Below, piece after piece: positions 27,620 through 36,065 of a stretch of DNA of 64,000 nucleotides. Made by a program: the position numbers and the translations under genes. The notes below the pieces were generated by a model, which searched no databases, was not told where the DNA came from, and worked only from the letters and a program-made list of their open reading frames with translations. Within the stretch, counting starts at the first letter, position 1, and each line of letters begins with the position of its first letter. Source of the DNA: Flavobacterium kingsejongi (GTDB lineage Bacteria; Bacteroidota; Bacteroidia; Flavobacteriales; Flavobacteriaceae); contig NZ_CP020919.1 in NCBI RefSeq assembly GCF_003076475.1, positions 930,001 to 994,000 on the forward strand, given 5' to 3'.

Positions 27620-30600
27620 ATGAGATTATATTATATTCCGGTACTATTTGTCCTAATCGCGACGAGCACGCTAAAGAGCCATGCCCAAATTAGTAACAGT
27701 AACAACCCGCACCCCTCAGCAGCAGTAGATATTACTGCTACCAACAAAGGCCTTTTGCTCCCAAGAGTAGCCCTCACCGGAACGGCAGATGTAACCACTA
27801 TTCCCGCTCCAGCCACAAGCCTCGTGGTCTATCATACTACCACTGTGGCCGGCATGCCCGAAGGATTTTATTACTGGAATGGCACCCGCTGGGAATCCCT
27901 GTCTAACGAAGCCGTGACCCATGCCTTCGCCAGTGCCGTGAATACACTAACCAGCACGGTTAACGGCGTACAAAAAACCGCACCAATCATCAATACTAAT
28001 GCACTGAACCTAACAGGAACGAACCTCACCAGTACCGTAAACGGAAAAGCCAGTGCAGCACTCAACCTGGCATCTATTGTCCCTGCTACCACTAACCTAT
28101 TGACCAGTACGGGAAATGTGTTAACGTCTAACGTTAATAATGTTCCCAAAACGGCACCTATCATTAATAGCAATGCGCTTACCTTATCAGGAACCAACCT
28201 GACCAGTACCGTAAATGGGGTAACCAGTCCAGCATTGAGTCTTGCCGGACTGGCAGGATGGAGCCTCGCAGGAAATGCAGGTACCGCTGCGGCCAACTTC
28301 TTAGGGACTACAGACAACCAACCCTTACGCTTCCGAACCAATAATACAGAGAAAATGACAATTACTGCAGCCGGTAATGTGGGTATCGGTAACACGGCGC
28401 CAACAGCACCATTACACTTTAGTACTGGAGTAGCCAACCGCAAAATAGTCTTGTTTGACAATAAAAATAACGACCATGAATTCTATGGTTTTGGAATCAG
28501 TTCCGGAATGCTCCGTTCTCATATCAATGCATCTACTGCCGCTTTTGGCTGGTTTTCAGGTGTAAATGATACTACATCGAATGAAATCATGAAATTGGGG
28601 GGCAATGGTGCCCTAAGCCTTGGTACAGCTGCCGGAACAGCCACAATGACCGGTGCACGACTGGATGTGGCCAAAGGGGAAGTACGTTTCCGGGACCTGC
28701 TGTCCAATGGAGTTGCTACCGATAGCCTCGTAACCATAACCAGTAGCGGTTACCTGAAGAAAAGAGCAATAGGCAGTATGGCATGGGGCCTCACTGGAAA
28801 TACGGCGACAGCAACCGATTATATTGGAACTAAAGCAACGGTTAATCCCTTTATTATTAAAACCAGTAGTGCTGCGACCGGAGCCGGGGCTACTCCTACT
28901 GAACGGATGCGCATCGATAAAGATGGAGTAGTGACCATTGGTAATGTAGCCGGATCACGCCTGGCTTTCAATACAGAGCCTGATGCTACTACTGATATCA
29001 ACAGCCGTAGAGTGGTACTGCATCTTGGTGCCAATGACCACCAATACCGCGGTTTTGGGATTTATAGTAATCTGCTGGTTTCACAGGTCGATGCCACTGG
29101 CGCCGATTTCCTCTGGCGCGCTGGTGCCAACGCCACGACCTCCAATGAACTCATGAAATTGAGGGGCAATGGTGCCCTAAGCCTTGGTACAGCTGCCGGA
29201 ACAGCCACATTGACCGGTGCACGACTGGATGTGGCCAAAGGGCAAGTACGTTTCCAGGACCTGCTGTCCGATGGAGTTGCTACCGATAACCTCGTAACCA
29301 TAACCAGTAGCGGTTACCTGAAGAAAAGAGCAATAGGCAGTATGGCATGGGGCCTCACTGGAAATACGGCGACAGCAACCGATTATATTGGAACTAAAGC
29401 AACGGTTAATCCCTTTATTATTAAAACCAGTAGTGCTGCGACCGGAGCCGGGGCTACTCCTACTGAACGGATGCGCATCGATAAAGATGGAGTAGTGACC
29501 ATTGGTAATGTAGCCGGATCACGCCTGGCTTTCAATACAGCGCCTGCTACTACTGATATCAACAGCCGTAGAGTGGTACTGCATCTTGGTGCCAATGACC
29601 ACCAATACCGCGGTTTTGGGATTTATAGTAATATGCTGGTTTCACAGGTCGATGCCACTGCCGCCAATTTCCTCTGGCGCGCTGGTGCCAACGACACGAC
29701 CTCCAATGAACTCATGCGCCTTACAGGAACCGGTAACCTGGGTCTCGGCATTGCAGCCCCTACCCAAAAATTACATGTAGTTGGAAAAGCCATTATTACC
29801 GCAATGGATACCGGTGCCGCTGCCGACCAGGTTGTTACTGTAGATGCTGCAGGGCTTCTGAAAAAAAGAACCCTGGCTTCGGTCGTGCCACCTACCACCA
29901 ATGCCCTGGCACTCAACGGAACCAACCTTACCAGTACGGTAAATGGGGTAACCAGTAATACATTGAGCCTTGCCGGACTGGCAGGATGGAGCCTCGCAGG
30001 AAATGCAGGTACCGCTGCGGCCAACTTCTTAGGGACTACAGACAACCAACCCTTACGCTTCCGTACTAATAATACAGAGAAAATGACCATCCTTGGAAAT
30101 GGAAACGTAGGAATAGGTACCACTGCACCAGCCTATGGATTGCACGTACAATCAACGGCAGCGGCAGGGTATGTGGCGCAATTTTCTAATAGTACTAATG
30201 TTCATGGTGCTGTATATGTAAGGGATACTAATGACGGTAACACTGGAATTGCCGGATCTTATTTTGGCACACGCACGAACCATGGAACTAATATTATGAC
30301 AAATGCAATCTCCCGCATTGCCATAACCAATGCAGGACGTGTAGGGATTGGACATAATGCACCCACCTACACCTTAGATGTAGTAAGTACTACCAACGAC
30401 GAATTATTAGCTAGTTTTCTACCCCAAAATAAAACAGAAGGTATTGCTATCGGATTTTCCGGAATCAGTAAAATTGCTTCTACTGCTAACAGTGACCTAA
30501 AGATTTCACCTAAAGGAACCGGAAAAGTTAATATTGATGGCCCTGCATTAATTAAAACCTTACCTGCCGGAACTGTAGGAGAACAGGTCGTAGTCGTAGA

Positions 30601-31291
30601 CGGCTCCAATAACCTGAAAAAAATAGCCGCTGCTTCGGTAGGAAAAACCTATGTAACGCGAGCAACAACAACAGCTGCCGTAACTTCGGCTACTTCTGGC
30701 ATTACGACTACAGCAACAGTACAAAACACAGGAGCCTACTGGAATGCAAACCAATTACAGGGTAGAACAGTGGCTGCTACAACTCCAGCAGCGGGACAAA
30801 TATTGCGATATGACGGCAGCCAATGGCAGCCTTACACCACCGCAACCTATTCCCCTACTCTCGTAGGTAACCTGGGCACTGGTCAGACCCTGCCAGCAAA
30901 CAATGCACATGTCTGGACCCGGGCTCAAATCACATTACCAGCTAATTCTAAATATATCATTACGGTAAACATGCTGGCCACCTCACACCCCAACCGGGCA
31001 CCGAACAACTCCTATGTATGGATACGTTCTTGGTTTTCAAATTCCAGTACCAATTCTACTCCAACGGGGGATAAGATAGGGGGAGGACTGGTGAGTGGTA
31101 ATATAACCGCCAACTCCCTATACACTATGGTTAACGGTACAGTGATCCTGCACAATAGCAGCAATGCTGCCAAAACCTATTATTACTGGGCCCATACCGA
31201 TGACCGTTTTGGTAATCCCAATGTTTTCAATAGTTTTGGCCGTATTACCGATGGGGAAAACCAAATGTTTGCAGTACCTATTGATAATTAA
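27620..31291 (+). CDS. Secreted fibre-like protein paralogous to the giant protein
   Basis: A 1223-residue protein with a signal peptide (FVLIATSTLKSHAQ) and the same head type as its upstream neighbour (HPSAAVDITATNKGLLLPRV, GFYYWNGTRWESL). The middle has TLTSTVNGV-type repeats and several NFLGTTDNQPLRFRTNNTEK units. A 188-residue block (WGLTGNTATATDYIGTKATV to SGYLKKRAI) is tandemly duplicated. A late segment (THxLDVV, NDELLASF, IGFSGISKIASTANSD) is closely shared with the giant protein. The C-terminus is different: a jelly-roll-like domain (LPANSKYIITVNMLATSHPN) ending EDRFGNPNVF-like, GENQMFAVPID. There is no visible sorting domain. It starts 20 bp after the giant gene, so co-transcription and a shared surface structure are likely. 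Confidence 0.82.
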   Translation: MRLYYIPVLFVLIATSTLKSHAQISNSNNPHPSAAVDITATNKGLLLPRVALTGTADVTTIPAPATSLVVYHTTTVAGMPEGFYYWNGTRWESLSNEAVTHAFASAVNTLTSTVNGVQKTAPIINTNALNLTGTNLTSTVNGKASAALNLASIVPATTNLLTSTGNVLTSNVNNVPKTAPIINSNALTLSGTNLTSTVNGVTSPALSLAGLAGWSLAGNAGTAAANFLGTTDNQPLRFRTNNTEKMTITAAGNVGIGNTAPTAPLHFSTGVANRKIVLFDNKNNDHEFYGFGISSGMLRSHINASTAAFGWFSGVNDTTSNEIMKLGGNGALSLGTAAGTATMTGARLDVAKGEVRFRDLLSNGVATDSLVTITSSGYLKKRAIGSMAWGLTGNTATATDYIGTKATVNPFIIKTSSAATGAGATPTERMRIDKDGVVTIGNVAGSRLAFNTEPDATTDINSRRVVLHLGANDHQYRGFGIYSNLLVSQVDATGADFLWRAGANATTSNELMKLRGNGALSLGTAAGTATLTGARLDVAKGQVRFQDLLSDGVATDNLVTITSSGYLKKRAIGSMAWGLTGNTATATDYIGTKATVNPFIIKTSSAATGAGATPTERMRIDKDGVVTIGNVAGSRLAFNTAPATTDINSRRVVLHLGANDHQYRGFGIYSNMLVSQVDATAANFLWRAGANDTTSNELMRLTGTGNLGLGIAAPTQKLHVVGKAIITAMDTGAAADQVVTVDAAGLLKKRTLASVVPPTTNALALNGTNLTSTVNGVTSNTLSLAGLAGWSLAGNAGTAAANFLGTTDNQPLRFRTNNTEKMTILGNGNVGIGTTAPAYGLHVQSTAAAGYVAQFSNSTNVHGAVYVRDTNDGNTGIAGSYFGTRTNHGTNIMTNAISRIAITNAGRVGIGHNAPTYTLDVVSTTNDELLASFLPQNKTEGIAIGFSGISKIASTANSDLKISPKGTGKVNIDGPALIKTLPAGTVGEQVVVVDGSNNLKKIAAASVGKTYVTRATTTAAVTSATSGITTTATVQNTGAYWNANQLQGRTVAATTPAAGQILRYDGSQWQPYTTATYSPTLVGNLGTGQTLPANNAHVWTRAQITLPANSKYIITVNMLATSHPNRAPNNSYVWIRSWFSNSSTNSTPTGDKIGGGLVSGNITANSLYTMVNGTVILHNSSNAAKTYYYWAHTDDRFGNPNVFNSFGRITDGENQMFAVPIDN
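28772..29896 (+). repeat. Tandem 564-bp duplication in the second fibre gene
   Basis: The GGCAGTATGGCATGGGGCC block recurs at 28772 and 29336 (offset 564 bp, 188 codons). The second copy lost three bases (EPDATT against APATT), preserving the frame, and diverges from about 29716. Confidence 0.88.
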
Positions 31292-31309
31292 CCTGCCTAT
31301 CCTGTTACT

Positions 31310-32548
31310 ATGAAAAATATACGAACTTCCTGTTTCAGCTTTTTAGCCCTCCTAAGCTATAGTGCCGTCCAGGGCCAATTTTACAATACCGCCCAGGTGG
31401 TAGTGCAGCCCGGGAGCCTGCTTTCCATCCATTCCGATTTTGAGAATGCCGCAACAGGGACATTCCGGAATGATGGTGAAGTCCACATTTTGCAGCATTA
31501 TAATAATGATGGCCAGGTCACCTTTCATCCTGCACACCAGGGAATTACGGTATTTTCAGGAAACAGTGTCCAAACACTGATGAGTATTGCACCTGGTGCC
31601 AAGACCGACTTCAAACATTTAGAACTGAATAATCCTACACCGGTCATGGCGATTGACCTGTGGTCGCCCATCCAGATTTTTGGTACGGCCAGCTTTATGC
31701 GGGGAATTGTCGATGCGCGCACCAATGCCGGGTTAGTTACCTTTGGCGAAGATGCCGCAGTAACCAATGCCGACGAAGACAGCTTTATCGATGGCCCCAC
31801 GGTAAAAGTAGGATCCAATGACTGGACCTCTCCTATTGGGCACCAGGGCCATTACCGCCCTGCCGGCCATACCCAATTGGCCGGGAGCGAACAGTACCGA
31901 AAGCAGTATTTTATGGAAAATCCCGGAACCCTCTATCCGCTATCGCAAAAAGCATCCGACGTCTATGTGATCAACCAGAACGAATATTGGGAAATGCATC
32001 GGGAAGTGGGGAACACGATGGCTGTAATTACGCTATCCCTTAATCCGGCAACCACACCCTCCTATCTCTTTGAAGAGACACCCGGCACTACTTTACAGAT
32101 CGTACGCTGGAATGAAGACACCCAGCAATGGATCTCCCAGGGTGGTATTGGCGATAGTGGACTGACCGAAGTATCAGCATTGGTAACCGGTTATGGTGTG
32201 TTCACGATAGCACTGGTATTTGAGGATGATCATGAAAGTTTTGATGGCATGGTCTTTTACAATGGGGTATCGCCAAATGGTGATGGCAAAAATGACTTTT
32301 TCCACATTAGTGGTATCGAGCGTTATCCCGACAATACCCTCGAGATTTACAACCGGTATTCACAGTTGGTATACCGTGTCGATAGTTATAATGAAACGGA
32401 AAGGGTCTTTAAAGGAATTTCCAATACAAGCCTCAATGTCAATAAACCAGCGGGACTACCTGTGGGAACGTATTTCTATGTACTGAAATACAATAACGGC
32501 CACAGGACCAAATCCAAAACTGGATACCTCTACATCAGTAACAAATAA
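31310..32548 (+). CDS. Secreted protein with gliding-motility-type T9SS type B sorting domain
   Basis: A 412-residue protein. After the signal peptide (SFLALLSYSAVQGQ) comes a strand-rich region (about residues 24-310) with no named domain (SDFENAATGTFRNDGEV, GIVDARTNAGLVTFGED). The C-terminal 90 residues are a type B sorting domain: GVSPNGDGKNDFFHISGI, LEIYNRYSQLVYRV and GTYFYVLKYNNG...KTGYLYI. Such domains direct export and surface attachment through the type IX system with a PorP/SprF partner, and one is encoded nearby at 38286-39203. It is the last gene of the fibre operon, 18 bp after the second fibre gene, and could anchor or cap the fibres. Confidence 0.88.
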   Translation: MKNIRTSCFSFLALLSYSAVQGQFYNTAQVVVQPGSLLSIHSDFENAATGTFRNDGEVHILQHYNNDGQVTFHPAHQGITVFSGNSVQTLMSIAPGAKTDFKHLELNNPTPVMAIDLWSPIQIFGTASFMRGIVDARTNAGLVTFGEDAAVTNADEDSFIDGPTVKVGSNDWTSPIGHQGHYRPAGHTQLAGSEQYRKQYFMENPGTLYPLSQKASDVYVINQNEYWEMHREVGNTMAVITLSLNPATTPSYLFEETPGTTLQIVRWNEDTQQWISQGGIGDSGLTEVSALVTGYGVFTIALVFEDDHESFDGMVFYNGVSPNGDGKNDFFHISGIERYPDNTLEIYNRYSQLVYRVDSYNETERVFKGISNTSLNVNKPAGLPVGTYFYVLKYNNGHRTKSKTGYLYISNK

Positions 32549-32573
32549 TAGACTGTTGGACGATTGGTGAAAG

Positions 32574-32708
32574 GGAAAAAGTGAGAGGTCAGATAGAGGA
32601 AGTAAGAAGTAAAACTGATGTTGTCGAAGTGGTTTGAGGCCACAGGCAAGATGCCCGCGGGAGCGAAAATTACGAAACATAGTTTCTTTACAACTAAATA
32701 CCACATAG
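32574..32708 (+). repeat. Dispersed hairpin repeat, copy A left half (split by IS256)
   Basis: A purine-rich leader (AGTGAGAGG, GAAGTAAGAAGTAAAA) precedes TTGTCGAAGTGG and a GCCACAGGCAAGATGCCCGCGGG hairpin core. Its right half resumes at 34079 beyond the IS256 element. Copy B at 34972-35128 shows the uninterrupted form. Confidence 0.8.
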
Positions 32709-32730
32709 GTAGCATCTCATTAAGTGTGTA

Positions 32731-32802
32731 AGTTAAAAAGTTATTCTGAAAATTTTGAGCTAATTCAAAAAGCTCAAAAATTTTCGGAAATAACTTTTTA
32801 AC
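32731..32802 (+). other. Long inverted repeat in the IS256 leader
   Basis: About 30 bp from GTTAAAAAGTTATT through TTTTGAGCT pair nearly perfectly with AGCTCAAAA through AATAACTTTTTAAC, with a 9-nt loop. The structure ends 18 bp before the transposase ATG. It could block read-through transcription or hide the start site, as leader hairpins do in other insertion sequences. That role is inferred. Confidence 0.7.
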
Positions 32803-32820
32803 ATTTTATATTTACATCTT

Positions 32821-34023
32821 ATGATTGACAAAGAAGACTTATTGAACAACAAGGATTTCTATAAATCCTTTAAAACGGGGGAAGATTTGACATCTTTCTT
32901 CAAACAAATGCATAAAAGAGCAGTAGAACATATGCTCGAAGCTGAACTTGATGCGCATCTTGATAATGGGAAACATGAGAAAACGACTGATGGGAACTAT
33001 CGTAATGGACATCAAATCAAAAAGATAAAATCGTCCTTTGGTGAGAGTGAAATCAAAGTTCCACGCGATCGGGAAAGCAATTTTGAACCAGCATTAGTGC
33101 CTAAGCGGCATAATATTATAGATGGTTTAGAAAATATTATCATCTCTTTCTACGCCAAAGGAATGAGCGTTAGCGACATTGAAGAACAGATTAGAGAAAT
33201 GTATGATTTTGATGTATCTACTTCTACTATCTCACGTATTACCAGTAAAATATCGAATGAAATAGTTGCGTGGCAGCACCGTCCATTAGAAGATTTATAT
33301 CTTATTGTTTGGATGGATGGAATCGTATTTAAAGTTCGTGATAACTCAAAAGTAATTAATAAAACCATTTATCTGGCTGTTGGGTTGCGGCGGGATGGCA
33401 AAAAGGAAATTCTTGGAATGTGGCTTGGAAAGAACGAAAGTTCAAGTTTTTGGATGAGTGTTCTGACTGACTTAAAAGCTCGTGGTGTGGAAGATATTTT
33501 GATCACTGCCACGGATAACTTAAATGGCTTTACTCAAACAATACGCTCGGTTTTTCCACAATCCCAAACTCAAATCTGCGTGGTTCATCAAATACGAAAT
33601 GCCTGTAAATATGTGGTCTGGAAAGACAGGAAGGCCTTTACTGCTGATATGAAACACATTTATAACGCGCCAAATAAACAAGCAGCAGAACACGCGTTAA
33701 ACGATTTTGCTGAGAAATGGGAGTCGAAATATTCGTATGCCATCAAGTCCTGGCGAGACAATTGGGATGAGTTGACTGTCTTTTTTGACTTCCCAGTGGA
33801 AATCCGTAAAATTATTTATACCACTAATCTGATTGAAAATCTTAACGGAAAAATCCGGAAATACACCAGAAATAAAATGTCTTTCCCAACCGATGATGCG
33901 GTCTTGAAATCGGTTTTCCTAGCCTTAAGAGAAGCTACAAAAAAATGGACAATGCCTATAAGAGATTGGGGGATTGTATTAAATCAATTTGTGCTTATAT
34001 TTGAAAAAAGGCTCAGATTATAA
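32821..34023 (+). CDS. IS256-family transposase
   Basis: A 400-residue Transposase_mut protein. The DDE residues fit [23 protein letters not shown] and [20 protein letters not shown]. The N-terminal part ([42 protein letters not shown]) is characteristic. The C-terminus is complete (FEKRLRL). Intact and probably functional. Confidence 0.96.
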   Translation: MIDKEDLLNNKDFYKSFKTGEDLTSFFKQMHKRAVEHMLEAELDAHLDNGKHEKTTDGNYRNGHQIKKIKSSFGESEIKVPRDRESNFEPALVPKRHNIIDGLENIIISFYAKGMSVSDIEEQIREMYDFDVSTSTISRITSKISNEIVAWQHRPLEDLYLIVWMDGIVFKVRDNSKVINKTIYLAVGLRRDGKKEILGMWLGKNESSSFWMSVLTDLKARGVEDILITATDNLNGFTQTIRSVFPQSQTQICVVHQIRNACKYVVWKDRKAFTADMKHIYNAPNKQAAEHALNDFAEKWESKYSYAIKSWRDNWDELTVFFDFPVEIRKIIYTTNLIENLNGKIRKYTRNKMSFPTDDAVLKSVFLALREATKKWTMPIRDWGIVLNQFVLIFEKRLRL

Positions 34024-34078
34024 ATCCAAGCCTAAACTTTTTAACTTACACACTTTGCGGGATAGTGTCACCACATAG

Positions 34079-34127
34079 GCTACCGCGAAATTCCAGCTAG
34101 TGGCGACAATCTGAATCCATAACAATT
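34079..34127 (+). repeat. Dispersed hairpin repeat, copy A right half
   Basis: GCTACCGCGAAATTCCAGCTAGTGGCG followed by ACAATCTGAATCCATAAC matches the right half of copy B (35090-35128). The CCGCGA and CTAGTGG arms are a degenerate version of the CCGCGAG/CTCGTGG hairpin there. Confidence 0.78.
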
Positions 34128-34340
34128 GTAAAAGAAGTGAGACGTGAAATGGAAGAGGTAAAAGTAAACCGGACGTTGTCGATGTAGTTTGCGGCCACGG
34201 GCAGGATGCATCTCTCATTTTACCTCAACCATCTTACCTTTTCCCTTTTACTTCTCCACATCTTACCTTTTCACCTCTTACTTCCTCACCTCTTACTTTT
34301 CACTTCTTCACCTCTCACCCGCTGCTCTTTACTTTTCACA
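34128..34340. repeat. Partial repeat copy (left half) and polypyrimidine tract
   Basis: 34131-34210 repeats the left half of the dispersed element (GAAGTGAGACGTGAAATGG leader, TTGTCGATGTAGTTTGCGGC, then CACGGGCAGGATGC), where it stops. 34208-34340 is almost pure C/T on the plus strand, built from TTACCTTTT, CACCTCTTA and CTTCTTCAC-like heptads. It is the complement of the purine leaders of the neighbouring repeat copies. No gene is present here. Confidence 0.7.
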
Positions 34341-34370
34341 GATTTATCTCACAGACTTCGTTAAAAAGTG

Positions 34371-34378
34371 TATTTTTG
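34371..34378 (+). promoter_or_regulatory. Predicted -7 box of the XRE gene
   Basis: TATTTTTG matches TAnnTTTG exactly, 87 bp before the ATG at 34466. A clear -33 box is not seen. Confidence 0.45.
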
Positions 34379-34465
34379 TAATTCCCCTGCAAGTAAATAG
34401 TATTTTCTTGTGTAAACTACAAAACCAAAGTACTTTACGCAGCCCAAATTTTTAAAACCTTTATT

Positions 34466-34882
34466 ATGACGAATCCCGTAACACCACCACATTACATTGT
34501 CCGTAAAATCAGTCGTATCCGCGAACTGAGAGGAATAAATCAGGACACGCTGGCTATCAAATTGGGAACAAGCCAACAAACCGTGAGCAGAATGGAACAA
34601 AGTGAAACTATTGACGACGAAAAGCTGGTGGAGATTGCAAAAATATTAGGCGTTACTACAGAAGCCATCAAAAACTTCTCGGAAGAAGCAGCCATTAATA
34701 ACTACAATACATTTAATGACCATAGTGGAGATAACTTCTTAGGCAGTAATTGTAGTTTTACCATTAATCCTCTGGAAAAACTTATTGAAGTTGTGGACGA
34801 AAACAAAAAGTTATACGAACGCCTGTTACAATCGGAACAGGATAAGATTGCTTACCTGGAACAGATGCTAAAGAATAAGTAA
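34466..34882 (+). CDS. XRE-family helix-turn-helix protein
   Basis: A 138-residue protein with an N-terminal HTH_3 domain (about residues 12-68: IRELRGINQDTLAIKLGTSQQTVSRMEQ-like run, then LVEIAKILGVTTEAI). A short linker and a C-terminal heptad-rich helix follow (LEKLIEVVDENKKLYERLLQ, YLEQMLKNK), probably a coiled coil for dimers. Proteins of this build are common next to repeats and mobile DNA in Bacteroidota. It stands between hairpin-repeat copies and 440 bp before the 22-bp array, whose ordered sites it might bind; that is only a suggestion. Confidence 0.85.
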   Translation: MTNPVTPPHYIVRKISRIRELRGINQDTLAIKLGTSQQTVSRMEQSETIDDEKLVEIAKILGVTTEAIKNFSEEAAINNYNTFNDHSGDNFLGSNCSFTINPLEKLIEVVDENKKLYERLLQSEQDKIAYLEQMLKNK

Positions 34883-34916
34883 TACATATCATATATATAC
34901 TGACTGTATGAGTCCA

Positions 34917-34950
34917 AAAAATAGTGGGGTTTAGTACCCCACTATTTTTT
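34917..34950 (+). terminator. Terminator after the XRE gene
   Basis: ATAGTGGGGT (34921-34930) pairs perfectly with ACCCCACTAT (34936-34945), followed by a run of T. 39 bp after the stop. Confidence 0.88.
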
Positions 34951-34971
34951 TGTACCTATTTTAAAGATGGA

Positions 34972-35128
34972 CAGTGAGAAGTAAAACCGGACGATACCGA
35001 ACGTAGTTTTCGGCCACGGGCAGGATGCCCACGGGAACAAGAACTACGGAACCTATTTACTTTACTACTAACTAACGCAAAGGCTACCGCGAGGTTCAAG
35101 CTCGTGGCGACAATCAGAATCCATAACT
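34972..35128 (+). repeat. Dispersed hairpin repeat, copy B (complete)
   Basis: An uninterrupted copy of about 157 bp. It has a short purine leader, GGCCACGGGCAGGATGCCC with a CGGGCA/TGCCCG hairpin, an AACTACGGAACC spacer, then CTACCGCGAGGTTCAAGCTC with a CCGCGAG/CTCGTGG hairpin and CAGAATCCATAAC. It shows what copy A looked like before IS256 entered. Confidence 0.8.
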
Positions 35129-35135
35129 ATTATAA

Positions 35136-35228
35136 AGAAGTAAGAGGTAAAAAGTGAGAGGTAAAAAGTAAAAACCGATGTTGTCGCTGTAGTTTGCGGC
35201 CACGGGCAGGATGCCCGCGGGAACGAAG
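35136..35228 (+). repeat. Dispersed hairpin repeat, copy C (left half)
   Basis: Starts with a long purine microsatellite (AAGTAAGAGGTAAAAAGTGA and onwards), then CCGATGTTGTCGCTGTAGTT, GCGGCCACGGGCAGGATGCC and GCGGGAACGAAG. The right half is absent. 35229-35324 after it is unremarkable. Confidence 0.78.
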
Positions 35229-35324
35229 AAAAGTGGGACGTACAGCTAAGGTATGTCGACGTAGTTTACATCTATCTAATACCGAGCTCCACTTCTCACT
35301 TCTTCCCTTCTAACACTCAAAAAA

Positions 35325-35871
35325 TACGTCGAGGGACGTATTCCGATACGTCGAGGGACGCCAAATTATACGTCGAGGGACGTGTCGCGACCACACCTTT
35401 GACGTGTCGCGACACGTCCGGGGACGCCAAATTATACGTCGGGGGACGTGTCGCGACCACACCTTTGACGTATCGCGACCACACTTGGGACGTAAAATGA
35501 CCACACCTCCGACGTATCGCGACACGTCCGGGGACGTATCGCGACCACACTTTGGACGTATAAAATGCACACTTTGGTGTGGTCGCGACCTCGACTTACC
35601 GTATAGTTTTTCACACTTTAGTGTCAACGTGACCTCGACACACCGTATAACGATGCACACTTTGGTGTGGTCGCGACCTCGATTTCACGTATCAGATGCA
35701 CACTTTGGTGTGCACGCGACCTCGACCCACCGTATAACGATGCACACTTAAGTGTGGTCATAAATTCGATCCTATGTATCGGATGCACACTTTGGTGTGC
35801 ACGCGACCTCGACTTACCGTATAACGATGCACACTTAAGTGTGGTCATAAATTCGATCCTATGTATCGCCC
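35325..35871 (+). repeat. Phased 22-bp tandem array, 25 units, GC-rich and non-coding
   Basis: From 35325 to 35676 the sequence divides into 16 consecutive units of exactly 22 bp. Nine more follow to 35871, three of them 21 bp. In units 1-11 each unit is a left 11-mer (TACGTCGAGGG, CCACACCTTTG, CACGTCCGGGG and relatives) joined to a right 11-mer (ACGTGTCGCGA, ACGTATCGCGA, ACGCCAAATTA, ACGTATTCCGA, ACGTAAAATGA). The pairings are mixed freely. From 35567 units alternate between GCACACTTTGG-type palindromes and CCTCGACTTACCG-type units, giving a 43-44-bp dimer repeat. 35696-35782 and 35783-35869 are nearly the same. Period 22 is not a multiple of three, so the ORFs here are artefacts. There are no unique spacers, so it is not a CRISPR. 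Confidence 0.9.
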
Positions 35872-35994
35872 TCCCAATGGCACGGCTGTTTTTGGGTATT
35901 TATTCTCCTGTTACTTTCATTTAAATATATTTAGTCCTTATACACTATTAATGAACGCATTGCCTATCGTTGTCAATGCGACAATTATACATAA

Positions 35995-36018
35995 AAAAAG
36001 CCTCCCGAAGGAGGCTTA
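35995..36018 (-). terminator. Terminator of the porP-ompA operon
   Basis: AAGCCTCC and GGAGGCTT pair around a CGAA loop. On the minus strand a run of seven T follows. It lies about 48 bp after the OmpA stop. Confidence 0.88.
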
Positions 36019-36065
36019 TAACAAAACAAACTAAATAAATGGCGACTGGTACGATCGCCCATCTG

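Larger units (their letters stand above)
32709..34069 (+). mobile_element. IS256-family element, 1361 bp
   Basis: Both ends contain AGTGTGTAAGTTAAAAAGTT in inverted orientation. The outermost about 14 bp match only partly (GTAGCATCTC at left against GACACTATCCC read inward at right). The 9-bp direct repeat ACCACATAG flanks it at 32700-32708 and 34070-34078, typical for IS256. It lies inside a dispersed repeat and encodes one intact transposase. Confidence 0.9.

Noticed and set aside
35325..35871. CRISPR array
   Set aside because: Units follow each other without unique spacers, half-units are shuffled, and no cas genes are near.
35310..35924. Several overlapping ORFs of 60-116 codons in both strands
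   Set aside because: They are translations of a 22-bp repeat, which stays open in several frames; no start context or conserved protein sequence.
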